64,000 bases of DNA from Membranipora membranacea (taxonomy: Eukaryota; Bryozoa; Gymnolaemata; Cheilostomatida; Membraniporidae), in assembly GCA_914767715.1 (NCBI GenBank), contig OU612069.1, positions 29,801,079 through 29,865,078 of the forward strand, written 5' to 3'. Below are positions 1-11,235 of the stretch, piece after piece (the first letter of the stretch is position 1; the number at the start of each line of letters is the position of its first letter). The notes under the pieces were generated by a model. It worked only from the letters and a program-made list of their open reading frames with translations. It was not told where the DNA came from and made no database searches. The position numbers and the translations under genes are program-made.

Positions 1-900
1 GTTAGGTCCTCAGGAGTTGCTCTACTAATCGGGATTTGCTCCCCTCCCCACAAACGAAAGAAGGTATGGGTGTGTACGCAATTCAGCATCGTTACTTCAT
101 TGTATATATGTACCTTTATTGTGTCAATGATGACAAATGAAATGTTTCATGCTGTAAAAAGATGAGTTGGTGGAGGATAAATATATAAACACAGACTAAG
201 ATTGATCACTATTTGTTAAGGACGGATAAAACGTTCTCTCTGAAAAGGTTTTTGCATCTGCCTGTTTGTAATGTCTCTAACGTCATGAGAGGTTTGTCGA
301 TGGCAGTGGCTACTAGCCTCCATGACTCATTATGCATGTGACTCGAATAATATTGTTCGGTTTAGTGAATTCAAGCTTTGACAACTTACCACCAGTTTTC
401 GTGACTCGTATGAGTTATTGGCGATCTTTCACGGTCATAGGATTTGTACACTACTGTCATATGAAATACTACCACCATGGTGATGAGGAAGATTACAGTA
501 CTAGATCTAAAGGAGACAAGGTCACGAGCGTCCATTTTTATTAACTAGGACAATTTATCAACAAATTATGGTGCCAGTCGGAAAGAGGATAGGAGCATAC
601 CCTAATCCCTTCATCGGTAATTCCTGATCATCACTCAACCTGGTCTGCAGCTTAGGCAGTGGGGGGTTGTATCAATCTATATCATTGGTTGTATTTAGTT
701 ACAGCTTGTGTAAAGCCCAGTGCAGAGGAGAATAAATGTCATGGATTGCTCTTGATGTTTTATTTCCGGTTACTTTTGTATATTTGTGTTGCATCCCCAC
801 TCATTCGACATGCATGATAATCCAATGCACAAAGTTCTCAGTTGTGATTATCCTTCCTATATCTCTTTCTACATTATGTTATAAAATTTTACACATTGAC
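1..900. other. Non-coding stretch, nothing recognised
   Basis: No exon or conserved domain is visible on either strand. The one open frame (332-544, +, 70 codons) has no recognisable domain and the composition is like the surrounding non-coding DNA. Confidence 0.5.
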
Positions 901-902
901 TT

Positions 903-1095
903 ATGTTGACTTGACCAAAGTCAGGACAACTCCCAAGTCAAGTCAAGTCAAAGTCAATTTTTGGTTAAGTCAAGTCAAGTCAAGTGTTGTCTATTTGTTT
1001 TCGACATCGAGTCAAGTCAAGTCAAGTCAAGTCATAATTTTGTTAAGTCAAGTCAAGTCGTGACTTTGACTTGACTTGACTTGAAGATGACTTGA
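903..1095. repeat. CAAGT/ACTTG pentanucleotide satellite
   Basis: Runs of the 5-bp unit CAAGT (as tcaagtcaagtcaag) fill about 905-1060 and flip to the complementary orientation (gacttgacttgacttg) at about 1062-1090, so the two halves can pair into a hairpin. Low-complexity sequence, no coding potential. Confidence 0.85.
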
Positions 1096-1395
1096 GTTAC
1101 CATGACTTGGACCCAGGTCTGGTTTTTAGTGCCCATTCAGAACTGCATAAATTTTTGTAATGTCTGTGGTTTAAAAGATGAGTGCATTACACGCTAAAAT
1201 GTCCTAATGAATTGATGCATCAGGTCTAACGCTTTTATTGTAACAGGACACGGACAGATTACATTTCCTCTTCTACAAAAGGGAAGAATTTGTTAGCCAC
1301 AGAGCAGGGTAGGAGGCGTGGCCCGATACTCTTGTTTCATTGGCTACTTATTTATATACAAACATTGTGAAAGCACATGGATATTAGATGTATAT

Positions 1396-1467
1396 AGACT
1401 GAAACAACAGCCTCTATCTTTGTGCTCCACCCGTCGGGAGTGGTAGCAGGCCTGTTGTTTCAGTCTA
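1396..1467. mobile_element. 72-bp foldback element with 10-bp target duplication
   Basis: The ends are inverted repeats (left agactgaaacaacagcc, right ggcctgttgtttcagtct) around a GC-rich centre that can pair further (ccac/gtgg). The identical 10-mer AGATGTATAT lies immediately outside both ends (1386-1395 and 1468-1477), which is what a transposed insertion leaves. Too short to code. A hairpin RNA gene is the alternative reading. Confidence 0.55.
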
Positions 1468-1479
1468 AGATGTATATAT

Positions 1480-2770
1480 ATGGATGTAGTGCCTTATACT
1501 ACAAATACTCTCTATATGCTTATATGATGTATGCCTCTGACACTTCACTAAAATAGCCAGCTACGATCCCTACCCCCTGAACTCTCGTATTAAAATAAAA
1601 TACAAACAGAAAATAACCCTGAGGAGCAAAGATAGATAAATACCAGCCATCCAATATAGAACCACCAAGAGAAAAAACACCTTTTTTGAATCTATGCACG
1701 ATTTTTCAACTAATGCAGCTCAGACTCCTTTTATTTTGTTATATTTTTGCGGCGTTCTTTCGATGCTATCAACCAATTACAGGATGTAGATTAGAAATTA
1801 GGCAATAAACAAACTTCAAACTTCAAACTCTACTTAAACATATCCAACATTCAAGCCAGTGTTAGACTTCATATGAGAGACAACAACTTGATGAAGCAAC
1901 CGAAAACACCACCTAGTGAGCTGAATTTTGGTTAGTACCTTATTAATCATCCTAGTAGCCTCATTAAAAACTGCACAAACATGGTCTTAGGGGATGCCAA
2001 ATATTCTTTGCATTTTGCAGCCTCAATATGTTTTTATCCTACTATACAGAAACATGTCTTATCACTTTTATATATTGATATTTTGTCTGTCTTTCTTTGA
2101 GTTTTGTAACATTTACAGCTTAGGAAACCCTCTCTTTCCCCGATTATCTGAGGGGGCTGATCATTGAGCAACCCGTTATCATCTCTAACTACCAACAGCG
2201 CTAGATAGCTTACTTGAATTAATTAGCTTGGTTGTCAATCCATTCTTTCACCCAAGCCCATAGCAGACTCCTCCCCATTTATCCCTTGGGATGAACGCAT
2301 GTAATCTACACAGGAATTGCAAGTAGGATTAATGCATATTGCATATATACTTAGGGCCTCCTGAGAAATGTACTCATGAAGTTTCTGCCCACTTTCTGCT
2401 TTTAGCTGATTTTCCCCTCTCCTCAATGAATATACTGGGAGGTTATTGGGTCCAACCACAAGGTAACTAATTTTGACATGACATCCACCTGATTTGCAGT
2501 ATTGTATTTAGGTGTTATGAATGGAAACTGCCTATTCAGACAATATGGGTTATAACTATAATTAGTTCATTGATCATCTTATGCTCTAAATTCCCAGTTT
2601 CCTGTCACATCAGATAGTTATAAAAGGTCACCATCAGATCACCGCCAGGTTAGAAGTAATTCTCTGTTACCGATTACTGGGTTATCTGAGAATATGAGAC
2701 AGTGTAGTCTGCCCCTCCCCCCCTCTCCACTCTTACCCCCCTCATGCCTCCTGTTGGAGGAACAGTGATG
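1480..2770. other. Non-coding stretch upstream of glycogenin
   Basis: No supported exon. The minus-strand frame 2235-2459 shows no family similarity. A pyrimidine-rich tract at 2706-2755 and a CRE-like TGATGTCA at about 2770-2777 lie roughly 250 bp upstream of the glycogenin start and could belong to its promoter, but nothing in the sequence proves this. Confidence 0.35.
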
Positions 2771-3024
2771 ATGTCACTCCGGATGGATTGTCGATTGATT
2801 ACGGAGCTCTCCCTGAGAAGAGCTGCTCATTACAACCAGAAAAACTAAGTGAAGGACACAAAGGGGATATTATATCAGAACAAACAGGATCTCAGGGAGT
2901 AGCATTACAGGCATACGTACGTCCACTGCTGATTGTCACATCTAACGAGTACATATTTATTTATTGCAGAGTATACCCACACACCACCAGACTATCTGCT
3001 GCTGATAATCTACTGCTGATTATA

Positions 3025-3161
3025 ATGGAGGCGTTTGTGACTTTAGCTACTAATGATAAGTACTGTCTCGGGGCTCTTACTGTAGCTGCCTTGCTCAGAG
3101 CTGTCTAGACTAGCAGACAGATTGCGTGTATGATAACTCCTGATGTCAGTGAGCATATGAG
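3025..3161 (+). pseudogene. GYG: Glycogenin exon 1 with in-frame stop
   Basis: Starts ATG (ataATGg) and encodes MEAFVTLATNDKY, the Rossmann-type N-terminus of glycogenins. It continues in the same frame to MITPDVSEHMR and the donor AG|GTAAGG at 3161/3162. Residue by residue this matches human glycogenin-1 without gaps, except that codon 28 is TAG (3106-3108) where human has Arg. It ends in phase 2, exactly fitting exon 2 of the second copy (R completed by AG|A). A possible 3' splice acceptor (attgcag at 2965-2970) could bring in a 5' UTR exon. The stop may be a true inactivating mutation, an allele or an error. Confidence 0.8.
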
Positions 3162-3778
3162 GTAAGGGTGATAACTCCTGATGTCAGTTAGCATGTGAGG
3201 TAAGGGTGATAACTCCTGATGTCAGTGGGAATATGAGGTAAGGGTGATAACTCCTGATGTCAGTGAGCATATGAGGTAAGGGTGATAACTCCTGATTTCA
3301 GTTAGCATGTGAGGTAAGGGTGTTAACTCCTGATGTCAGTTAGCATGTGAGGTAAGGGTGATAACTCCCGATGTCAGTGAGCATATGAGGTAAGGGTGAT
3401 AACTCCTGATGTCAGTTAGCATGTGAGGTAAGGGTGATAACTCCTGATGTCAGTTAGCATGTGAGGTAAGGGTGATAACTCCCGATGTCAGTGAGCATAT
3501 GAGGTAAGGGTGATAACTCCTGATGTCAGTGAGCATGAGAGGTAAGGGTGATAACTCCTGATGTCAGTTAGCATGTGGGGTAAGGGTGATAACTCCTGAT
3601 GTCAGTGAGCATGAGAGGTAAGGGCGATAACTCCTGATGTCAGTTAGCATGTGAGGTAAGGGTGATAACTCCTGATGTCAGTGAGCATGTGAGGTAAGGG
3701 TGATAACTCCTGATGTCAATGAGCATGTGAGGTAAGGGTGATAACTCCTGATGTCAGTGAGCATGTGAGGTAAGGGTA
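3132..3778. repeat. 38-bp minisatellite made of exon-1 end plus splice donor
   Basis: About 17 tandem units of 38 bp. Each unit holds the last ~30 nt of exon 1 (gataactcctgatgtcagtg...) and the donor context gag|gtaaggg. The first unit is the real exon-intron border. Variants include gttagcatgtgag and gagcatgagag. Every unit therefore offers a candidate 5' splice site. Copy 2 (from 52442) has only one unit. Confidence 0.9.
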
Positions 3779-4976
3779 GTCTACACCCCTCCCCCGCCCT
3801 CCCTCAGTCTATAGTGTGAGTCCCCCCTCCCTCCTAAACCCTGCTACAAGTCAGTGTATTTATTCATACATTCATTTATTATTCGGTAATAGTGTCACTG
3901 ACACGTATCACAATGATGTTATTTGGAGGTCTATGATGTTTTAAATCTTTACGCTATCTGGTGTAACACTTGGTAAGGTGCTGATTTTGGGTAAAAGATC
4001 AGAAGAGTCGCAAAATAAGTTGATTAATAAGGTATCGTGATGTGGGAATTTTGGGAGAACTAGGAGTAGTTCCCAACAGTTATTTCTAAGTGTTAGCTAG
4101 CCTAGCTGACATGAATAATTATCAGACATAGGAGTAATACCTTGATGTAGTACCTAGAGTACTTAGATATGATTATTTATGGAGCTGATATATGAAGTAG
4201 ACCTATGACCAGCTGTGACCTGTTCTTATAGTATAAACTGTGGAGTGTGGGCCTATATAACTACATACTACATACTACATACTACATGGCACATATAACA
4301 GTACATCAGCGTCTACATCTACGTTCAGATCACTGCTGATTTATCATTTTACACATTGGCGAGGCTCAATTAAATGATGATGTGATGATCGTTGTTTTAA
4401 CTTAACAGGTTGGCTCACTTAGCCTATGATAGTAACTTGTAGGCCCTGTTTTGTTACCCCTGATTATTTACATATCGTTTGTGTTACTTAGCAGAAGTCT
4501 CTTCTATCCCACATGGTAAGCAGCTAAGTATCTGTATCCGCCTTGCTTTATAAGCTTTACCTAGTCTGTTATATAATTGTATCAGATGCTACAAAAAGCG
4601 AAGAAAGCTAGATTATGATCAGCTTGATGATTTTACAACTGTTTAACTTTCAATGAAACATTGGTCGTTTTATGGTAGTCATGTAATATTGCTTCAGATC
4701 GACGCTACATTCACTTTGGCCTAAAGTCATTACTGAGGTTTTTTTTGACAATAATTTGCATAATAGTTGAGCTGAATCTGTCTGGTGATCCCTGGATATA
4801 AATTCTAATCTGACTTGGCTGACAGTGCCAGTAGTGATTGACGACCAGCTGCTGGCCCAGAGACAATAGATCATTATAATTATACTGTCTCTTGGCATCC
4901 TGTTATTTTAAACAACGTCAAATTGTAAATAAGTTATCTTGACACCTTGTCAATGAATCAGACGTGGAGCTCCTTC
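3779..4976. other. Glycogenin intron 1, duplicated in copy 2
   Basis: No exon on either strand. The sequence is closely similar to 52485-53660, with small indels, and includes a pyrimidine-rich tract at about 3781-3840. It ends where copy 2 continues into exon 2 but copy 1 goes straight into the 137-bp repeat. Confidence 0.7.
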
Positions 4977-6300
4977 GTATGTTTGGGTAATTAGGTGATA
5001 TCTCAGGAGGGATTGTATACATTACCACCTCTCTCCAGTCCTCTTAGTCACCACCGCTCACTTTACTGACTCCTCCAGTCGACTCGTCTGTGAGATAGCG
5101 GACAGGCTGACTAGTATGTTTGGGTAATTAGATGATATCTCAGGAGGGATTGTATACATTACCACCTCTCTCCAGTCCTCTTAGTCACCGCCGCTCACTT
5201 TACTGACTCCTCCAGTCGACTCGTCTGTGAGATAGCGGACATGCTGACTTGTATGTTTGGGTAATTAGATGATATCTCAGGAGGGATTGTATACATTACC
5301 ACCTCTCTCCAGTCCTCTTAGTCACCACCGCTCACTTTACTGACTCCTCCAGTCGACTCGTCTGTGAGATAGCGGACATGCTGACTTGTATGTTTGGGTA
5401 ATTAGATGATATCTCAGGAGGGATTGTATACATTACCACCTCTCTCCAGTCCTCTTAGTCACCACCGCTCACTTTACTGACTCCTCCAGTCGACTCGTTT
5501 GTGAGATAGCGGACAGGCTGACTAGTATGTTTGGGTAATTAGATGATATCTCAGGAGGGATTGTATACATAACCACCTCTCTCCAGTCCTCTTAGTCACC
5601 GCCGCTCACTTTACTGACTCCTCCAGTCGACTCGTCTGTGAGATAGCGGACATGCTGACTTGTATGTTTGGGTAATTAGATGATATCTCAGGAGGGATTG
5701 TATACATAACCACCTCTCTCCAGTCCTCTTAGTCACCACCGCTCACTTTACTGACTCCTCCAGTCGACTCGTTTGTGAGATAGCGGACAGGCTGACTAGT
5801 ATGTTTGGGTAATTAGATGATATCTCAGGAGGGATTGTATACATAACCACCTCTCTCCAGTCCTCTTAGTCACCACCGCTCACTTTACTGACTCCTCCAG
5901 TCGACTCGTTTGTGAGATAGCGGACAGGCTGACTAGTATGTTTGGGTAATTAGATGATATCTCAGGAGGGATTGTATACATAACCACCTCTCTCCAGTCC
6001 TCTTAGTCACCGCCGCTCACTTTACTGACTCCTCCAGTCGACTCGTCTGTGAGATAGCGGACATGCTGACTTGTATGTTTGGGTAATTAGATGATATCTC
6101 AGGAGGGATTGTATACATTACCACCTCTCTCCAGTCCTCTTAGTCACCACCGCTCACTTTACTGACTCCTCCAGTCGACTCGTTTGTGAGATAGCGGACA
6201 GGCTGACTAGTATGTTTGGGTAATTAGATGATATCTCAGGAGGGATTGTATACATTACCACCTCTCTCCAGTCCTCTTAGTCACCGCCGCTCACTTTAAT
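4977..6300. repeat. 137-bp minisatellite, about 10 units (copy 1)
   Basis: Tandem units of 137 bp starting gtatgtttgggtaatt and containing ctctctccagtcctcttag and ctcctccagtcgactcg. Units alternate between two variants (cttgtatg/actagtatg and gtctgtgag/gtttgtgag), suggesting expansion as dimers. The homologous array in copy 2 lies at 54310-55690. Confidence 0.9.
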
Positions 6301-6621
6301 GTATGTGTTACACAGGATGTCGGATGAGTACAGTGTAAGTCTGAGGGAAAATTAAAATTTTTCACAAGTTTGAATTTTAGTGAAACATATGGTTAGGTAA
6401 CAATCACTCCGCATGTTACTTAATTAACTCCAGCCTTAGCTGTTGAAATTTGGTGCTAGCTAACATTAAGTTATCTTCAAACTAATCTCTAGCTAATATT
6501 ACTGCTCTGCAAGTCTCAAACTCCCTGCATAAGTTGCTGATGACATGCTAAATGTCTGTCTGTGTGTCTGTATAAGCTGCCGATGACAGGCTAACGTTTT
6601 GCTGATTTATATGACTGACAG

Positions 6622-6784
6622 GTAGTACAGAACAGTGATGAGTTATTTGAGAGAGAGGAATTCTCCGCCTCCCCAGATCCCAGATGGCCCGACTGTTTTA
6701 ACTCCGGTGTCTTTGTATTTACTCCTAGTCAGGAGACTTATAATAAACTAGTCCAGTTTGCCCAGCAGCACGGCAGCTTCGACG
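6622..6784 (+). CDS. GYG: Glycogenin exon 3 (copy 1)
   Basis: Acceptor gactgacag|GTAGTACAG, donor gacg|gtaagt; 163 nt, phase 0 in, phase 1 out. It encodes [16 protein letters not shown] and [12 protein letters not shown], which are core glycogenin catalytic-domain segments following the DxD strand. Copy 1 reads SPDPR where copy 2 and human have DPG before WPDCF, so the conserved Gly is lost here. Immediately upstream (6550-6600) is one unit of the ctgtctgtataagctgccg repeat that is expanded in copy 2. Confidence 0.9.
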
Positions 6785-7404
6785 GTAAGTGAAGAGATAC
6801 ATAACATATCCTTACCTTACAAATTGACCTTACTTACACAGATGTAGATAGGAGGTCCCTCAATGGAGACCTGCCAGGTCACTCACTGTCTCATTGTACC
6901 CTGCTCAGTGTGAGTGACGTGCTGTAGGTAATGTTCCCAAATCCCATAGATTGAACTTTGCACATATTGAGTTAACTATTACGAAAGACCAAATGAGCGA
7001 GGATTTTGGGCAAAGATCTTGAGCAAAGTGATAGTGTTAATTTGGTTCAAAAAAGCACCATTCTGATTGAAGGACCCCCCCACACCTGGTTTCGATATCC
7101 ATTCAGTCATACATTTCTTTGTATCCATTATGGTAGTTAATATATCGCTGATGCTGATTTGAGGTGGGGGGCCAATATTTATACTCTACTGTTCTGGTTC
7201 TATTACGCAATGATCTCGTTCTGTGAGCCTGCGGTTGGCTGAGCGAGGATCTCTTATGTTATGGATGCGTGACTGATGTTATAGTACTGAGTCGGGTTGC
7301 TGACTGTATATTGTTACCTAAGAATTATGAGTTAATGTCTGAACCATTGATCTACAAAGTATCACATGCTATTCTAGGACCATATCATAGTGGTAGAGTC
7401 TTGA

Positions 7405-7545
7405 GCCTAAAGACTACCCAAAGACCAGTGCATGTCATAGTCAGGCTTTTATTTATGATGTAGTTTTGTCCGATTTTCAAAACTTAATCATAAATAAAAG
7501 CCTGACAATGACATTCACTGGTCTTGGGTAGTTTTCAAGTAAAAA
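7405..7545. mobile_element. Foldback/MITE hairpin in intron 3 (copy 1)
   Basis: Two ~50-bp inverted arms (left contains gtcaggcttttatttatgat, right atcataaataaaagcctgac) flank a ~27-bp loop. The same hairpin is at 58640-58775 in copy 2, so it was inserted before the duplication. The nominal ORF 7269-7463 is just this arm read through. Confidence 0.75.
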
Positions 7546-7765
7546 TAATATTGTGATATATTGATATATATTATGCCAGTAACGTTGATCCTTATAAATA
7601 TATTGAATTATCCTCTAGTCTGCAGTTTCTGAGAGAAAATTGACAGTAATAATGTAGACACATACCAGACCACACATACGAGACCACACATAAAGAATGT
7701 TATTATCCGTATAGTTATTTTGTAACCAGACCACACATATAGAATATTGTTCTCTGTATCCGTAG

Positions 7766-7892
7766 GAGGAGATCAGGGTTTACTGAATATATATTACTCT
7801 GACTGGGCTTATACTGATATAAGGAAGCATCTACCCTTTATATATAACGTCGTGCCACAAGCATTCTACTCATATCTACCTGCGTTTATACA
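7766..7892 (+). CDS. GYG: Glycogenin exon 4 (copy 1), acceptor tyrosine exon
   Basis: Acceptor tccgtag|GAGGAGATC, donor ca|gtaagt; 127 nt, phase 1 in, phase 2 out. It encodes GGDQGLLN (conserved GDQG of the active site), [11 protein letters not shown] and AFYSYLPAF, the segment that carries the self-glucosylated tyrosine in characterised glycogenins. The 3' end of this exon with its donor is tandemly duplicated, and a second partial exon copy lies at 9041-9107 beyond a LINE insertion. Confidence 0.9.
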
Positions 7893-7904
7893 GTAAGTAC
7901 CCCT

Positions 7905-9020
7905 TGTGCGTATGTATGTATGTGTTTATTTCACAACCAAAATATCATTTTCCAGTGAAAGAGATGATAAAACTAGGTTGGTTATAGAAAAAAAGTATTT
8001 CATGCATTATAATGCCACATGAAAAACTGAAAACTCGACACTTCTCAGGATGGAATTTTGATATTACAGGTTTACGAGAGGATGTTTTAAAATTATTGAT
8101 CTTGATTCTATTAAAAAGAGGATGGCTCGGGTCCTCAGAAACTACTAGCTTTCTGTATCTTCTCTAGTTTTGCCTTGTCATGCTCCGTTAAAAATGTGTA
8201 CCAAACAGGAGCAGCATATGATAAAACAGGTTTGTCATTCGTCATATAAAAAGTTAAAAGGCCAGCAGAATTCATGCCCATCTGTTGTTTCGTAAGGAAA
8301 ATTCTACTGTTACATTTACTAAAAATATCACTAATATGATTTGAAAAAGTTAATGTCCGGTCAATAGTAACGCCTAAAAACTTAGCTGATTTCGACGGCA
8401 ATATAGCAGTGTCCAAATATTTAACAGGATCATCAATTCCTTTACGCTCAGAAAAAGCCACATTTAAAATAACATTTTTGTCATGATTTAGTTGCATGTT
8501 GTTAGCTACAGACCAATCTGAAGCTTGCTGAATGCCATATGATTTGGGTGTTTAACTGGTGTATAAATATTAGTGTCATCAGCGTACTGAACTTTAGAAA
8601 AGCCATCAGCGTTTAAATCATTACAGTAAATTAGCCAAAGAATAGGTCCTAATTTAGTGCCTTGACGGGTGCCAACAGCAACTGATTCATAGTTTGAAAA
8701 AACACCATTATGCTTAACACATTGTACACGGTTTGCCAAAAAACCTTCTACTAACAAAATAATATTTCTATTGAAACCATGATTTTCCATTTTTTCTATC
8801 AGGATGGAATGCTGGAGCCTATCAAGGGCCTTTGAAAAATCTAAACAAGCATTTTGCACATATTTTACCGAAGTGGTCTTATCTAAGGTGTGTGTCCAGT
8901 CATCTACCATCTGGAGAACAGCATCTTTGGTGCTAACAGCAGGCTGGTATGCATACTGGCTAGGGTTCACTATCTCGTGTACTTTAGTCTGCATCTTGTT
9001 GATGATCACCTGCTCAGCTA
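7905..9020 (-). mobile_element. LINE fragment (reverse transcriptase) in intron 4
   Basis: On the minus strand, 9009-8506 encodes reverse transcriptase motifs (LDFSKALDRLQHSILIEK, VGTRQGTKLGPILWLIYCND, VQYADDTNIY). 8497-8135 encodes the following thumb part (KFLGVTIDRTLTFSNHISD). The YADD box marks a non-LTR retrotransposon of the CR1/Jockey type, 5'-truncated, with a frame break near 8500. Copy 2 has the empty site. The element lies inside a tandemly duplicated exon-4/donor segment. Confidence 0.85.
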
Positions 9021-9112
9021 TTGCGTGTCTGTGTAAGAGACCCTTTATATATAACGTCGTGTAACAAGCATTCTACTCATATCTACCTGCGTTTAGACAG
9101 TAAGTACCCCTT
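9021..9112 (+). repeat. Second, partial copy of exon 4 end and donor
   Basis: ccctttatatataacgtcg through cctgcgtttagacagtaag repeats 7834-7905 and then runs into normal intron 4 (ccccttgtgtgtgtg). The preceding gtgtctgtgtaagagaccc also matches intron sequence downstream (9113-9137). The simplest history is a ~95-bp tandem duplication of the exon-4/donor junction followed by LINE insertion into the first unit. There is no acceptor, so it is not a usable exon. Confidence 0.75.
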
Positions 9113-9638
9113 GTGTGTGTGTCTGTGTAAGAGACCCTACGCTCCCTGTGTGGGATGTGGGTGTAAAGTTTGGTTACGCTCCTTTGTTTGCTCTTGTGTA
9201 AGGGACACTGTTGTCTCCTCTTTGCTCTTGTGTAAGGGACACTGTTGTCTCCTCTTTATCGCGTATGACTTTCATTAGACATTTATCGCATTCCCCTTAG
9301 CTGGAATGACTATATCCAGTTTAACCCTAGTATGATACGTCCATGTCTATAATGGCTGTCAGCAGGTAGAGGGGGTATACCCCTATCACCCTCACTGCTG
9401 TCAGTCTGTCCATAAACTTTGTATATGTAAGGAGTTGTTACCCTATTGTTAATTATTTCAGTGAGGGAGCAACTCCAAACTACCAAGCATTTTTCATTAT
9501 TGATGGATTCATGTTTATAATAATATTTCTTCGACTGATACAAATTCACACCTCTACAATAGTTTCAGTTCTTCCATCCCAGCAGTGATACTAAGATCAG
9601 GGCCTGCAATCCCACACTGTTTACTGTTTGTCTTATAG

Positions 9639-9715
9639 ATTTGGAGTTAATACTAAGATCTGCCATTTTATCGGAGCAGTCAAACCTTGGAACCACCGAG
9701 TCGATGAACTAACAG
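9639..9715 (+). CDS. GYG: Glycogenin exon 5 (copy 1)
   Basis: 77 nt, acceptor gtcttatag|ATTTGGAG, donor aacag|gtaac, phase 2 in and phase 1 out. It encodes [20 protein letters not shown], corresponding to human FGASAKVVHFLGRVKPWNY, with the conserved HF-G-KPW motif. It is identical in structure to 59677-59753. Confidence 0.9.
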
Positions 9716-10140
9716 GTAACACTCTCTGTCTCACCTCACCTCTCTGTCTGATCGCTCTGACTAATCGCTTATCTGCCTCACCTACAAAATGCTAATACCA
9801 AATCAGACACATACATAATTATGTTAACATAGTTAACCTTAGAGCTTATCTCATTACTTAAATTATGCGGAGGCTTGTATCGGTATTACTCTTAGGCTTG
9901 TATCGGTATTACTCTTAGTGTTTGATATGACTTTCCGGTGTTAGGGTGTGTTACCATTGTGAGGGATCACTCTCACCTGGCTAACCAGGCTCTCAACTGG
10001 CTAACCAGGCTCATGGTCTATTTTTAATGTAACTGCTTGACTATCCCCCTCTCTTTTATTTCCTTATCCAAACAAGAAGAAGATATTAAATAGGTTAAAT
10101 TTAGCGAGTTGTGAAGCTCCATAATATGTTCATTTCTCAG

Positions 10141-10402
10141 GACGAGTAATCGGACAGACTAGTACTGGATTTAATATATAGTACGGTATATTTATATTTG
10201 TATATCAGGGATAGTATGATGTTGAGTTGTTTGTTTCTCAGGACAAGTAATCGGACAGACTACTACTGGATTTAATGTATAGTACGGTATATTTATATTT
10301 GTATATCAGGGATAGTATGATGTTGAGTTGTTTGTTTCTCAGGACGAGTAATCGGACAGACTACTACTGGATTTAATCCTGAGCTGTTTGTTTATTTAAC
10401 AG
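10141..10402 (+). repeat. Tandem decoy copies of exon 6 start with acceptors
   Basis: The sequence ctcag|gacgagtaatcggacagac...ggatttaat occurs at 10141, 10242 and 10343 before the real exon at 10403. The first two run into stops after ggatttaat (atatag, gtatag). The third is open and in frame with exon 6, so use of its acceptor would insert exactly 20 residues (60 nt). The same 60-nt arrangement exists in copy 2 (63315 vs 63375). Confidence 0.8.
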
Positions 10403-10509
10403 GACGAGTAATCGGACAGGCTAGTACCGGATTTAATCCTGAATTGTTAAATTTATGGTGGAGAATATTCAGATCTGATGTGCTTCCTCTACTTCAACAG
10501 ACCCACGCT
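10403..10509 (+). CDS. GYG: Glycogenin exon 6 (copy 1)
   Basis: Acceptor tatttaacag|GACGAG, donor cacgct|gtgagt; 107 nt, phase 1 in, phase 0 out. It encodes [20 protein letters not shown] and [14 protein letters not shown], matching the end of the glycogenin catalytic domain (human LWWNIFTTNVLPLLQQ). Confidence 0.9.
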
Positions 10510-10514
10510 GTGAG

Positions 10515-11235
10515 TATATTATTATACTATATACGGTATATGGTATTCATATACGGTATACATATACGGTATACATATGCGGAAAATATATAAAGTATAC
10601 ATATACGGTATACATATACGGTAAATATATACAGTATACATATACGATATACATATGCGGTAAATATATAAAGTATACATATACGGTATACATATGCGGT
10701 AAATATATAAAGTATACATATACGGTATACATATGCGGTAAATATATACAGTATACATATACGATATACATATGCGGTAAATATATAAAGTATACATATA
10801 TGGTATACATATGCGGTAAATATATACAGTATACATATATGGTATACATATGCGGTAAATATATACAGTATACATATATGGTATACATATGCGGCAAATA
10901 TATAAAGTATACATATACGGTATACATATGTGGTAAATATATACAGTATACATATATGGTATACATATGCGGTAAATATATACAGTATACATATACGGTA
11001 TACATATGCGGTAAATATATAAAGTATACATATATGGTATACATATGCGGCAAATATATAAAGTATACATATACGGTATACATATGCGGTAAATATATAC
11101 AGTATACATATACGGTATACATATGCGGTAAATATATACAGTATACATATACGATATACATTTGCAGTATATATTTATACAATATATATATCAATATACG
11201 GTATACATATCCTGTATATATATACTATAGGCTTA
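10515..11235. repeat. 39-bp AT-rich minisatellite after exon 6 (copy 1)
   Basis: About 16 units of about 39 bp (ggtaaatatataaagtat plus acatatacggtatacatatgc), rich in short palindromes such as gtatac. Because 39 is a multiple of 3 and the unit lacks stops in several frames, long ORFs appear on both strands (repeating [12 protein letters not shown] and similar); these are artefacts. Copy 2 keeps only about 3 units (63490-63650). Confidence 0.9.

Noticed and set aside
332-544. 70-codon plus-strand ORF as a gene
   Set aside because: No domain, no splice context, length expected by chance.
8804-9278. Plus-strand ORFs over the copy-1 LINE and intron 4
   Set aside because: Shadows of the minus-strand reverse transcriptase and of the duplicated exon 4 junction in the wrong frame.
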